From CAYMPH01 sp964392365 (GTDB lineage Bacteria > Spirochaetota > UBA4802 > UBA5550), in the NCBI GenBank assembly GCA_964392365.1, contig CAYMPH010000007.1:124001-188000 (forward strand): DNA of 64,000 nucleotides, read 5' to 3'. The position numbers and the translations under genes were made by a program. The number at the start of each line of letters is the position of its first letter. Position 1 is the first letter of the stretch. The notes under the pieces were generated by a model. It saw nothing but the letters and a program-made list of their open reading frames with translations. It was not told the DNA's origin and made no database searches. Positions 50,955-59,905 of the stretch are shown here, one piece after another.

Positions 50955-52295
50955 TTATTTTATTCCTATTTCAGAATGTTCCATAATAAAATCCGAGAAA
51001 ATAGCAAACAGGATCGGATCGAGTTTCATCTCTTTATCAACAAATGAATCTTTCATAATTTTCAGCGCTTCAGCAGTTGTATTTTCTTTTGCCCTGTATT
51101 TTCTCTTTGAATCAGTAAGCGCGTCAAAAACATCAACTATCTCCAGAATTTTTGCCGGAAAATAAGATATTGCCTTTCCGGTTTTAATATCATTGATATC
51201 ATAGCTGACGCAATATTCCGGATCGTGAAAAATATAATTTTTTGGCGGAAAGAGAGCTTTCATTATCCCGTATCCCAGAGGATGATTATAATATTCATGG
51301 TGAAGAGCTGCAATCAAAGCGACTTCATTTGTAAATTCCCTTGCTTTGAGAATCATATTATAGCCCATTAATGCGTGCTTTAAAATTATTGTCCTGTTAT
51401 ATGATCCGCTCCCCTCGAAGTAGTCTATATCCCCCATCTTGCCTATATCATGCAGCATTGTAGCCAATGCATATAGTTTCATTTCATCAAGGTTCAGTTG
51501 TCTTAAGCCGCCTTTGAATATATTTCCCAGCTTGACGCTATCCGTGCCGGGCATAAGTCTCTGGTACAGATGAAGGTACTTTTTATCAAAGTTCATTCTG
51601 ATTTTCGGGATGCTCCCTTTATGAAAACAATGATTCATATAATTACAGAATGGTACAAACCTGAGAAAAACATTATTCATGTGGTCAACTGTTGATCCGG
51701 TAGATAACTCATTGAGCTGATCAATATAATTGTTGGAAATTGAATTCTGTCTTAAAACCAGCAGAATGATTTCAACAAACTGTATTGTTTTTCTTGCTAT
51801 CTGCCTGAGCTGGGTATCAGTTATCTGTACGCTTTCCTCCATGTTCTCATCATAAGTGGATTTATCAATATAAAAAACAGCAGTGGCGACTTTTACAATT
51901 GTTTTCAAAGAACTGATATCAAGTACGCTTGATTGTTTTGAAATATCCTCAAGCATTCTTATATTCTGTTCAAATAGATCAGATCTTTCTTCAATAGTAA
52001 TTTTTTTATATTCAACTATTTTATCTCCATAATCATCCGGAACAGGAACAGCAGGAGAATTGTCTATTATATCTGGTTGAACATCGTGGGTCAATTTAAT
52101 TCTGGAGCTCCAGTTTTCCTCTATCATAATTGAAATATTTTCATACTTTTCATTGCCGAAGAATTGATTAATTTTATCATGAGGTACTGTTACAAGTTTG
52201 CCTTCGCGGTTTTTACGCCAGAGGGGAATGCTTAATTTTTTTATCTCATCAAAATTATTTCTTATATCATCTATTGATATTTTTTTAAGTTTCAT
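50955..52295 (-). CDS. HD-GYP-variant phosphodiesterase, copy 2 (upstream)
   Basis: This encodes 446 residues, strongly alike to copy 1 over the whole length. The same N-terminal module and the same HD-GYP metal ligands are present (L-H-D-I-G-K, H-H-E, D-V-F-D-A-L-T-D), with G-Y-G in place of G-Y-P. The stretch S-P-A-V-P-V-P-D-D-Y marks the more divergent linker at 80-95. The start follows caggat and lies at the conserved junction with the shared upstream region. Copies 1 and 2 are transcribed in the same direction and separated by 154 bases that contain an own promoter for copy 1. Confidence 0.8.
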   Translation of the reverse strand: MKLKKISIDDIRNNFDEIKKLSIPLWRKNREGKLVTVPHDKINQFFGNEKYENISIMIEENWSSRIKLTHDVQPDIIDNSPAVPVPDDYGDKIVEYKKITIEERSDLFEQNIRMLEDISKQSSVLDISSLKTIVKVATAVFYIDKSTYDENMEESVQITDTQLRQIARKTIQFVEIILLVLRQNSISNNYIDQLNELSTGSTVDHMNNVFLRFVPFCNYMNHCFHKGSIPKIRMNFDKKYLHLYQRLMPGTDSVKLGNIFKGGLRQLNLDEMKLYALATMLHDIGKMGDIDYFEGSGSYNRTIILKHALMGYNMILKAREFTNEVALIAALHHEYYNHPLGYGIMKALFPPKNYIFHDPEYCVSYDINDIKTGKAISYFPAKILEIVDVFDALTDSKRKYRAKENTTAEALKIMKDSFVDKEMKLDPILFAIFSDFIMEHSEIGIK

Positions 52296-52312
52296 ATTAT
52301 CCTGTGTATGAC

Positions 52313-52370
52313 AAATATAAGCTTAAGTATTTTGTTCATTTTATTATTAATATTTTTTTCCGGCAGTCAA
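52313..52370 (-). promoter_or_regulatory. Promoter and conserved upstream block of HD-GYP copy 2
   Basis: TTGACT on the minus strand (52370-52365) with an AT-rich -10 near 52348-52341 matches the promoter of copy 1, including AATTAATAC before it. AAATATAAGCTTAAGTATTTT (52313-52333) matches the copy 1 block in 20 of 21 positions. The regulatory DNA was therefore duplicated with the gene. Confidence 0.55.
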
Positions 52371-52396
52371 GTATTAATTTCAGACAATAGAATATG

Positions 52397-52431
52397 AAAA
52401 AAAACCTCCGGTTTCCACCGGAGGTTTTTAT
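52397..52431 (-). terminator. Rho-independent terminator
   Basis: AACCTCCGGT (52403-52412) pairs with ACCGGAGGTT (52417-52426) over a 4-base loop, flanked by A-run and T-run. It ends the 52449 gene and separates it from HD-GYP copy 2. Confidence 0.9.
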
Positions 52432-52448
52432 GGATTATTAAACATTAT

Positions 52449-52910
52449 TTATTTTGTTTCTTCTTTCTCTTTCTTCCCTATGCCAAGAAGCTTTTCAATT
52501 TTTATCCACGCAGCTTTTCTGTTTTTATGGAACTCATCAACATTGCTTTTCTTGCCTGATTCAACATATAAAATAAACGCGTTTCCTTCATTCAGCAGCA
52601 AGCCGTAAGTTTCAACCATTTCACCTACAAAAGTTACATCTTCACCGGTAAGTTCTTTCTCATCAATAAGTTTCTGCAGATAACCTTTAACTACGTCAGC
52701 CTGTTTTACAATACTCTGAATAAAAGCTGTTGCCTGTTCCTTTGAATAGACCTTTTTTTCATAAGCATCAGCAGTTACTCCGATTGAAATGTAAGTCAGA
52801 TACATACTCGATCCTGAAGCTGCTCCTATTGTTTCAAGCTGAAGCTGGCTTGCTTTTACAGACGATAGACCAAGCATTAATACGCAGATTGTTAATGCTA
52901 TTTTTTTCAT
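52449..52910 (-). CDS. Small exported protein of unknown function
   Basis: This encodes 153 residues with a signal peptide (1-20, ending V-K-A-S). The mature protein is predicted helical, with no cysteine and a K/E-rich C-terminus. I recognise no family. It follows the aldolase gene by 26 bases and is probably in its transcript, although a metabolic link is not evident. Confidence 0.65.
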   Translation of the reverse strand: MKKIALTICVLMLGLSSVKASQLQLETIGAASGSSMYLTYISIGVTADAYEKKVYSKEQATAFIQSIVKQADVVKGYLQKLIDEKELTGEDVTFVGEMVETYGLLLNEGNAFILYVESGKKSNVDEFHKNRKAAWIKIEKLLGIGKKEKEETK

Positions 52911-52936
52911 ATCCTACCCCTTTAAGTTTATTTCTA

Positions 52937-53899
52937 TCATGCCTTCCCGTCAGAACCGAGAACATTGATATTCTTGTGTTTGTATAATTCTTTTAAAGCA
53001 TCTCTTGCCGGTCCCAGATATTTTCTCGGGTCAAACTCTTCAGGACTTTCAACAAAAACTTTTCTGATTGCAGCAGTCATTGCAAGCCTTCCATCAGAAT
53101 CTATATTGATTTTGCAGACCGCTGATTTAGCAGCCAGGCGAAGCTGTGTCTCGGATATACCGATAGCATCCTTCATCTTGCCGCCATATTTATTGATCAT
53201 AGCAATAAGATCTGCCGGCACAGACGAAGATCCGTGTAGTACAATAGGAAAACCGGGAATTCTTTTTTCAATTTCTTCAAGAATATCAAGTCTGATTTTA
53301 GGATCCTGGCCCGGTTTAAATTTAAAAGCTCCGTGTGATGTACCTATGGAAATTGCAAGGCTGTCTACACTGGTTTTCTTTACAAAATCCTCAACCTCGT
53401 CGGGACTTGTGTAAGTATGATCTAAAGCGCTGACTTCATCTTCCACGCCAGCGAGCACACCAAGCTCTCCCTCAACTGTAACATCATATTTATGCGCGTA
53501 TTCAACTACTTTTGCAGTCAGCTCAACATTCTCATTATATGAATGATGAGAGCCGTCTATCATTACTGAAGAAAAACCAGTTTCAATGCAGCTTTTGCAG
53601 AGATCGAAGGTATCACCATGATCAAGATGAAGCACTATTGGAATATTATAGCCAAGCTCTTTTGCGTAGGCAACTGCTCCTTCAGCCATATATCTGAGCA
53701 TAGTCTGATTTGCATATTTTCTTGCACCGGAAGATACCTGAATAATCACAGGGGATTTTGTTTCAACGCAGGCGGATATTATAGCCTGAAGCTGTTCCAT
53801 ATTATTGAAGTTATAGGCCGGTATCGCATATCCTCCGCTAACAGCTTTCTTAAATAATTCTCTTGAATTAACAAGCCCGATATCTTTATAACTAACCAT
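52937..53899 (-). CDS. fba: Class II fructose-bisphosphate aldolase
   Basis: This encodes 320 residues. Zinc ligands and active-site residues are visible in L-H-L-D-H-G-D (His and the catalytic Asp), G-E-L-G-V-L-A-G-V-E-D, S-I-G-T-S-H-G and V-L-H-G-S-S. It cleaves fructose-1,6-bisphosphate in glycolysis and can run in reverse for gluconeogenesis. The ribosome binding site is ggaggg. It is the first gene of its unit. Confidence 0.93.
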   Translation of the reverse strand: MVSYKDIGLVNSRELFKKAVSGGYAIPAYNFNNMEQLQAIISACVETKSPVIIQVSSGARKYANQTMLRYMAEGAVAYAKELGYNIPIVLHLDHGDTFDLCKSCIETGFSSVMIDGSHHSYNENVELTAKVVEYAHKYDVTVEGELGVLAGVEDEVSALDHTYTSPDEVEDFVKKTSVDSLAISIGTSHGAFKFKPGQDPKIRLDILEEIEKRIPGFPIVLHGSSSVPADLIAMINKYGGKMKDAIGISETQLRLAAKSAVCKINIDSDGRLAMTAAIRKVFVESPEEFDPRKYLGPARDALKELYKHKNINVLGSDGKA

Positions 53900-54014
53900 T
53901 GAACCCTCCTGTTTTTCTGATTATTCATACAATTAAACAAATATTTGGAAGAATTACAAGTAAAAATTATAAGATTTTACTTCGCTGATATAAAAAATAA
54001 AATCTGATTTATTA

Positions 54015-54043
54015 TTGACATAAAACCTCAATATTGTTTTATG
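54015..54043 (+). promoter_or_regulatory. Candidate promoter of tRNA-Asp
   Basis: TTGACA (54015-54020), a 17-base spacer and a weak TTTATG lie immediately upstream of the tRNA gene that begins at 54060. Confidence 0.45.
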
Positions 54044-54059
54044 GAATTATCAGCATGAA

Positions 54060-54133
54060 GGGGTGTTAGCTCAGTTGGTTAGAGTGCCTGCCTGTCACGC
54101 AGGAGGTCGCGAGTTCGAGTCTCGTACACCCCG
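54060..54133 (+). tRNA. tRNA-Asp (anticodon GTC)
   Basis: This 74-base class I tRNA folds with acceptor GGGGTGT/ACACCCC, D-arm T-A-G-C-T-C-A-G-T-T-G-G-T-T-A-G-A-G, anticodon stem CCTGC/GCAGG around CTGTCAC (anticodon GTC), variable loop and T-arm G-C-G-A-G-TTCGAGT-C-T-C-G-T. The discriminator is G, as is usual for aspartate. CCA is not encoded. Confidence 0.97.
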
Positions 54134-54138
54134 AATAA

Positions 54139-54169
54139 AAGCGGTCCATTAAAGGCCGCTTTTTTTTAT
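54139..54169 (+). terminator. Terminator of tRNA-Asp
   Basis: AGCGGTC pairs with GGCCGCT (54140-54146 and 54154-54160, one G-T pair) and is followed by eight T. Confidence 0.85.
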
Positions 54170-54290
54170 CTTGAAAACATCAATTATGCCGATCAGAAAA
54201 TAAATATAATTTTAGAACTATATTTAGCTTGCAATATATTTTATATTTTAAAAAAATATATACAATAAAAAAATAATAGACCAATATCCT

Positions 54291-56579
54291 GTGAATATAA
54301 AAATAAAAATAATAGCAATATCCGCCATTTCAGGGATTCTTTTTGGTTTAATAGAATCCCTGCTGGATTACTTTTACTTTTTTAAAGGTGTCTACCCCTC
54401 TTATTATTCCATTATTATTCCCGAAACATTCGGACACCAGGCATTCATAAGACTTATAATACTAATTTCCTTTATTATCTTTGGAATAGTCATTTCAAGG
54501 ATGATAGAGAAACTGCAGATATCAGAAAAATCCTTAATAGACCAGAAATATAAACTCGGAAAGGTCAATGAAGAGCTTGAAGCCACAAACGAAGAGCTGC
54601 TGGCCACAAATGAAGAGTTTGAAACAATAAATAATGAGCTGATGAGATCGCAGACCGATCTTCTTGAGCTTAATTCAATACTTTCTGAAAGCGAAGAAAA
54701 ATTTAAAATTGTTTCAGAGCAGCATCATACAGGCATAATTATTATTCAGGACGGAAATCTTATATATGCAAATCCCATGAGCGCTTCACTTACCGAATTC
54801 CATTTAAATGAAATGTCGGGATGGCGTTACGATGATTTCACAAAGCTTCTCCACCAGGATGAAATACAGTTTATCATAAACTATCAGAAAATGATAGATT
54901 CGAGAATATCCATAGATACACCTGTATTTACCAGACTTATTTCAAAAACAGGCAGAATAAAATGGATTGAGCTGTTCCTGAAAGGAATTATGTTTAAAAA
55001 CAGACCTGCTACCATGATATCCTTCAGCGATATCACTGTAAGGAAAAGATACGAAGATGAACTGATTGATTCTGAAAAAAGATACCGCGAACTTTATGAC
55101 AGCATGCTGGATGGCTATGTAAGGCTGGATAAAGAAGGCTATATTATAGAATTCAATGAAGCTTTCAGGATAATGACATCCTACACGGACTCTGATCTGA
55201 CAGGCATGAAATATACTGAACTGCTCAATCCGAAAAACCAGAAACAATATAAAAAAATAACTGAAGAGCAGGTAATTGTCAAAGGTCACTCTGATTTATT
55301 TGAATCTGAAATAATCCGCAAAGACGGAGAGTTACTGCCTGTTGAAATGAGAACCTACTTATTAAAAAATGAAGAAGACGAATATAACGGCGTCTGGTCG
55401 ATAATGCATGATATCAAGAAAAGAAAAATTGCTGAACATGAAATGCTGAAATCCAGCAAGATAGAATCGCTTGGGATTTTTGCAGGCGGCATTGCCCATG
55501 ATTTCAATAATCTTCTTACTGCAATCATCGGCAATATTTCCGTAGCTAAATTTTCATGCAGCCGCGATGATGATCTGTGTAAAACATTAACAGACGCTGA
55601 GAATGCATCTTTAAGGGCAAAAGATCTGACACAGCAGCTTCTGACATTTTCCAAAGGAGGCGCGCCGCTCAAAACCATAACACTGGTAAAAAACCTTCTA
55701 ATTGATACTGCTGAATTTGTATTAAGCGGTTCAAAAATAAAAGCGGAATATTCCATTCCTGAAAATTTATGGAATGCGGATATTGACAAAGGTCAGATCA
55801 GCCAGGTTATTCATAACATTGTGCTTAATGCGAGACAGGTTATGAATGAAGGCGGAATAGTGCATATATCTGCAGAGAATAAAAATATTACAGCAATAGA
55901 TAATATTCCAATCCGGACCGGTAAATACATTCAGGTTTCTATCAGGGATAATGGTCCGGGTATACCAAGCGAAAATATCACTCATATCTTTGATCCGTTT
56001 TTTACTACGAAAGAAAAAGGAAGCGGACTTGGTCTGTCAATTACATACTCTATTATTAAAAAACATGAAGGACATATTGAAGTTAAAACTGAAATAGGCA
56101 AAGGCACTCTTTTCAATATTTATCTGCCTGCTACAGAAGAAAGCCCTCTTGAACGGATTGACCCGGAATCATGTAAAATATCAGGAAAAGCAAAAGCAAA
56201 AATTCTCATTATGGACGACGAGGATTTTATTCTTAAAACTGCTGAAAAAATGATACATAAAATGGGCCACGAAGTTTTTCTTGCAAAAGACGGCGATATA
56301 GCAATAAAAGAATACAGAAAAGCCAGAGAAGAAGGCAAACCTTTCGATATAGTTATTATGGACCTGACAATTCCCGGCAGCATGGGCGGGAAATCTGCAA
56401 TAAACGAATTAAAGCTATTTGATCCTGATGTAAAAGCAATTGTATCAAGCGGTTATTCCAACGACCCTGTAATGGCTAATTACAGGGATTATGGTTTTAT
56501 TGCAGTCGCTCCAAAACCCTACACATATGAAGAATTATATGAAATTATATACAGGGTTTTAAACGCAAACAAAAATTAA
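54291..56579 (+). CDS. Hybrid sensor histidine kinase
   Basis: This encodes 762 residues. The start is GTG and no clear binding site precedes it. Two membrane helices (about 4-24 and 50-70) are followed by an acidic coiled coil (75-125, E-E-L-E-A-T-N-E-E-L pattern), two PAS domains (about 130-245 and 260-370), a HisKA domain with the phospho-acceptor His in G-G-I-A-H-D-F-N-N-L-L, and an ATPase domain with N-A-R, D-N-G-P-G-I and G-S-G-L-G-L-S. A receiver domain at the C-terminus (I-L-I-M-D-D-E-D ... V-I-M-D-L-T) holds the acceptor Asp and the conserved Lys in A-P-K-P. The signal is unknown, and no partner regulator is adjacent. Confidence 0.9.
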   Translation: MNIKIKIIAISAISGILFGLIESLLDYFYFFKGVYPSYYSIIIPETFGHQAFIRLIILISFIIFGIVISRMIEKLQISEKSLIDQKYKLGKVNEELEATNEELLATNEEFETINNELMRSQTDLLELNSILSESEEKFKIVSEQHHTGIIIIQDGNLIYANPMSASLTEFHLNEMSGWRYDDFTKLLHQDEIQFIINYQKMIDSRISIDTPVFTRLISKTGRIKWIELFLKGIMFKNRPATMISFSDITVRKRYEDELIDSEKRYRELYDSMLDGYVRLDKEGYIIEFNEAFRIMTSYTDSDLTGMKYTELLNPKNQKQYKKITEEQVIVKGHSDLFESEIIRKDGELLPVEMRTYLLKNEEDEYNGVWSIMHDIKKRKIAEHEMLKSSKIESLGIFAGGIAHDFNNLLTAIIGNISVAKFSCSRDDDLCKTLTDAENASLRAKDLTQQLLTFSKGGAPLKTITLVKNLLIDTAEFVLSGSKIKAEYSIPENLWNADIDKGQISQVIHNIVLNARQVMNEGGIVHISAENKNITAIDNIPIRTGKYIQVSIRDNGPGIPSENITHIFDPFFTTKEKGSGLGLSITYSIIKKHEGHIEVKTEIGKGTLFNIYLPATEESPLERIDPESCKISGKAKAKILIMDDEDFILKTAEKMIHKMGHEVFLAKDGDIAIKEYRKAREEGKPFDIVIMDLTIPGSMGGKSAINELKLFDPDVKAIVSSGYSNDPVMANYRDYGFIAVAPKPYTYEELYEIIYRVLNANKN

Positions 56580-57565
56580 ATACTTTTAGCATCAAGCTTT
56601 CTGCCGAGCCTTGCACCAGGCTGAGCAACAACAAGAGAGGAAGCATAAGACCCGATTCGTCCTGAATCTTTTAATGAATATCCGTTGGAGATTCCGTATA
56701 GAAGACCGGCTGCATACATATCACCTGCTCCATTCGTATTTACCACCTTTGTTTCAAAAGAATTGATTTTGTGCATTTCCTCTTTTGATTTAATAAGGCT
56801 TCCATCTGCTCCAAGTTTTACAATAGTCAGAGTGCACATCTGTGATATTGCTTCAAGAGCTTCAGCTTCCTTTACGCCTGTAAAAGAAAAAGCTTCAGTT
56901 TCATTGGCAAAAACAATATCTGCATAATCGTTAACAACAGATTTCAATCTGTCAAATATTCTGCCGACAAGTCCTGCGTCGGATAAATCTACTGAGATGA
57001 GAACTCCGTTTTTCTTTGCAGCTTTCATTGCTTTCAGACTTGCAGCATACAGATTATCCGGTTCAAAAAGATAGCCTTCAAGGTGCAGAATTTTACTGTT
57101 TTTAATATCATCTTCGTTAATATCCTTCTCATCAAGAAAAAGCGCTGCGCCAAGATGTGTAGCGAAAGTTCTTTCAGAATCCGGAGTAATAAATGTAATT
57201 GCGTGCCCGGAAATTGAATCATGTTTGCCTATTCTTGTATTTACGCCTGATTTCTCTGTTTCAGAAATATATATTCTGCCATTTTCATCATTGCCCACTT
57301 CACCGATAAAAAGAGCCTTGCCTCCGAAACCCGCAACACCTGCAAGGGTATTTGCAGCGCTTCCGCCAGGTGTTGTTTCAATTTTCATTCCTGATATAGT
57401 TTTAAAAATTTCTTTGCTTCTTTCAGAATCGATCAGATGCATCTGGCCTTTTGTTAAACCTGTTGAGGCAAGATGGGCATCATCGACCTCCACAGTAAAA
57501 TCGAGCAGAGCTGAACCTATACCGACAACATCAAATTTTGCATTATTATTTTTAATTAAAGCCAT
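56576..57565 (-). CDS. PfkB-family carbohydrate/nucleoside kinase (adenosine-kinase-like)
   Basis: This encodes 329 residues. G-I-G-S-A-L-L-D-F at the start, P-G-G-S-A-A-N-T, and the catalytic N-T-N-G-A-G-D-M-Y-A-A-G define the PfkB fold. The order and lengths fit adenosine kinase-like members better than ribokinase or fructokinase. As the last gene in a run with mtnA, which handles methylthioribose-1-phosphate, a role in recycling adenosine or methylthioadenosine products is plausible. It overlaps the end of the histidine kinase gene by four bases, convergently. Confidence 0.82.
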   Translation of the reverse strand: MALIKNNNAKFDVVGIGSALLDFTVEVDDAHLASTGLTKGQMHLIDSERSKEIFKTISGMKIETTPGGSAANTLAGVAGFGGKALFIGEVGNDENGRIYISETEKSGVNTRIGKHDSISGHAITFITPDSERTFATHLGAALFLDEKDINEDDIKNSKILHLEGYLFEPDNLYAASLKAMKAAKKNGVLISVDLSDAGLVGRIFDRLKSVVNDYADIVFANETEAFSFTGVKEAEALEAISQMCTLTIVKLGADGSLIKSKEEMHKINSFETKVVNTNGAGDMYAAGLLYGISNGYSLKDSGRIGSYASSLVVAQPGARLGRKLDAKSI

Positions 57566-57586
57566 ATTTTCCTCTTTTATTTTTAT

Positions 57587-57925
57587 TTACTTCAGCAATT
57601 TTTTAAGATTTTTTTTCTTTATTACATAAGTAATCACTGCATAATTATCATTAATATTATATTCTTCTGCAGTTCCTTCTTTATCCGGTTTTACCTTATC
57701 TCCAAAAGCATTTCTCGTAAAATGATATGCATTTAAAAGGGCTGCTCTTTTTGAAGATTCAACTTTTGCAATACCGGTAAGACTTCCTTTAGGATATCCC
57801 TTGCAGACAATCTCATAAGTATTATCATCAACAAATTTTTTTGATATTAAAATATTATTATCACTATCATCGCACGATATTAAAATAAGAGGCAGTATAA
57901 TAAAAAGAAATAAAATATTTTTCAT
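57587..57925 (-). CDS. Small lipoprotein of unknown function
   Basis: This encodes 112 residues. The lipoprotein signal ends in L-I-S-C (Cys18). The mature protein has a compact alpha/beta pattern (T-Y-E-I-V-C-K-G-Y-P, A-K-V-E-S-S-K-R-A-A-L-L-N-A-Y) like a small LPP20-type fold, a weak resemblance only. It lies between the nitroreductase and PfkB genes in the same direction, with 48 and 21 bases between. Confidence 0.6.
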   Translation of the reverse strand: MKNILFLFIILPLILISCDDSDNNILISKKFVDDNTYEIVCKGYPKGSLTGIAKVESSKRAALLNAYHFTRNAFGDKVKPDKEGTAEEYNINDNYAVITYVIKKKNLKKLLK

Positions 57926-57973
57926 TTAATCCTCCGTCTTGTTGTTATATATTTAACAATTTTACAACTTTAT

Positions 57974-58834
57974 TTATTTTCCAGGTTTCCATGAAGCAGT
58001 GTATTCCATCCCTTCACCAAGTTCCAGTCCGGGATTTTCCAGAATGAATTTTCCTTTTAATCCGAGCTCAAGTGCGGATAAATGAAAATTAGCCATACAT
58101 ATACCCATGTCTATTTTCTGAAGATCTGAAGTTTTAATAACATCAGCATATCCTTTTGTCCTTTGAAGAAAGAAATGAAAATTTTTCCCTTTCTTCACAA
58201 TTCTCCAGGGCTGTTTATTTGATGCAGACGGAGAGATCCTTGTCAGCTCAAGCGCTTCAGAATAAATTCCGGCTTCAGTTGCACTCAGAGGATGATTGAA
58301 ATCTTCATTAAAAAATATTTCATCCCAGGATTTTCTTTTTTTTGATCCAGCGCCCATTCGGATAATTCTGTCCTTGACGCTTCTTGAATCAGTTCCAAAT
58401 CCAACCGGGGTTATAGCAGGAATAATATGATCATTACCGGCTCCAAGTAATTTTTTAATACCGGTTCTGGTGAAAGTACCGCCAAGCCAGCACGTGGCAA
58501 GACCGAGACTTGTGAGATTTATAATTATTTTTTCAAGAAGATAACCGTAATCTTCAAAAATCATTGGCGATGGTGTAACAGCTGCACCTATAAAAGATTT
58601 CGCACCGGAAATAAATCCATATGTTCCGAGTTTAACTTTCTCATCCGGCGCAAAAGTTTTTTCTATGATTTTAAAACTAATCTCATTCCCGAAAATGCCT
58701 TTATTATTGGAAGTTAATATGCCGGATATTTCATTCCGTAATTTCAAAGAAAATTCCTTCTTTGAATAGCTTCTCCACGAAGTCCTTTTCTTAATTGCTT
58801 CTATGTTTGAAAATTTTTTATTTTTATTAACCAT
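57974..58834 (-). CDS. Nitroreductase-family protein (TM1586-like)
   Basis: This encodes 286 residues. A nitroreductase FMN-binding fold is indicated by the N-terminal K-K-R-T-S-W-R-S-Y-S (usual R-R-S-x-R), P-S-A-S-N-K-Q-P-W-R-I-V in the C-terminal half, L-G-L-A-T-C-W-L-G-G, and D-M-G-I-C-M-A-N-F-H-L. The two-domain arrangement fits the TM1586-type subgroup, which probably folds as an internal pseudo-dimer. The substrate is unknown. It follows mtnA by 21 bases. Confidence 0.8.
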   Translation of the reverse strand: MVNKNKKFSNIEAIKKRTSWRSYSKKEFSLKLRNEISGILTSNNKGIFGNEISFKIIEKTFAPDEKVKLGTYGFISGAKSFIGAAVTPSPMIFEDYGYLLEKIIINLTSLGLATCWLGGTFTRTGIKKLLGAGNDHIIPAITPVGFGTDSRSVKDRIIRMGAGSKKRKSWDEIFFNEDFNHPLSATEAGIYSEALELTRISPSASNKQPWRIVKKGKNFHFFLQRTKGYADVIKTSDLQKIDMGICMANFHLSALELGLKGKFILENPGLELGEGMEYTASWKPGK

Positions 58835-58855
58835 CTATTCCTTTAACTATTCAGA

Positions 58856-59905
58856 TTACTTTTTATCAGCAGAATGAACAAGCTCGGCTATGAGTCTTGC
58901 ATTATCAGCCGGATTTTCGACAACGCCCCTGTCTGTAATTATAGCCGTGATTTTACCAACAGGAGTTACATCAAACGAAGGATTTCTGATGGAAATACCT
59001 TCCGGAGCAATCTGAACTGTCTTGATAAATGCTACTTCATCGACGCTTCTTTCTTCAATAGGTATATCGTTTCCTGTTTTTGTCTCAAGATCAATGGTAG
59101 AGATTGGCGCTGCAACATAGAATGGAATTTTATTCTCCTTGGCAAGCACAGCATGAGAATATGTTCCTATTTTATTAGCAGTGTCTCCATTAGCAGCAAT
59201 CCTGTCTGCTCCGACAATTACCCTGTTTATTTTTCCGGTCTTCATAAAATATCCGGCCATATTGTCTGTAATAAGAGTAACCGGAATTTTATCCTGGAAA
59301 AGTTCCCATGCCGTGAGTCTTGCTCCCTGCAGATATGGTCTGGTTTCACATGCAAAAACTTCTATTTTTTTCCCTTCTTCAATCGCGGCTCTGATAACTC
59401 CAAGAGCTGTACCGTAACCGCCTGTTGCAAGAGCGCCTGCGTTGCAGTGAGTCATAACCACATCACCATCATGGAAAAAACGGCTACCGTTTTTCCCCAT
59501 TACTTTATTTGAAGCAATATCCTCTTCGAGAATTTTAACAGCTTCTTTTTCAAGACGGGATTTTATCTCAGGCACATCGTTTATATTCGCAATAAGATTT
59601 TTCATTCTGTTAATGGTCCAGAATAAATTCACAGCTGTAGGTCTTGTTGCTGCAAATATATCAAAAATTTTATCCATCTGCGCTTTGAATTCAGGAACAC
59701 CTGCTACATCAAGATTTTTTGCAGCAATAGCTATTCCCATTCCAGCTGCAATTCCTATGGCAGGAGCTCCACGAATGATCATCTCCTTGATAGCCTGAGC
59801 AACTCCAAGATAATCCCTGTATTCATGATATTTTTCTTCAAGAGGAAGAAGTCTCTGGTCAAGAATCGAGACTGCATCTCCAAGCCAGCTAATTGTATGC
59901 ATCAA
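58856..59905 (-). CDS. mtnA: Methylthioribose-1-phosphate isomerase
   Basis: This encodes 349 residues. The R-G-A-P-A-I-G start of the substrate site, C-N-A-G-A-L-A-T-G-G-Y-G-T, and G-A-D-R-I-A-A-N-G-D-T-A-N-K-I-G-T with the catalytic Asp are all present. It isomerises methylthioribose-1-phosphate to the ribulose form in methionine salvage; some bacteria use it in the related shunt from 5-methylthioadenosine or 5-deoxyadenosine. The start lies 17 bases inside the end of the response regulator gene, preceded by agggag. Confidence 0.92.
   Translation of the reverse strand: MMHTISWLGDAVSILDQRLLPLEEKYHEYRDYLGVAQAIKEMIIRGAPAIGIAAGMGIAIAAKNLDVAGVPEFKAQMDKIFDIFAATRPTAVNLFWTINRMKNLIANINDVPEIKSRLEKEAVKILEEDIASNKVMGKNGSRFFHDGDVVMTHCNAGALATGGYGTALGVIRAAIEEGKKIEVFACETRPYLQGARLTAWELFQDKIPVTLITDNMAGYFMKTGKINRVIVGADRIAANGDTANKIGTYSHAVLAKENKIPFYVAAPISTIDLETKTGNDIPIEERSVDEVAFIKTVQIAPEGISIRNPSFDVTPVGKITAIITDRGVVENPADNARLIAELVHSADKK

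Noticed and set aside
58874..59512. A 212-codon plus-strand frame opposite mtnA
   Set aside because: Antisense to an unambiguous mtnA with all motifs; the translation is cysteine- and serine-rich without family resemblance.
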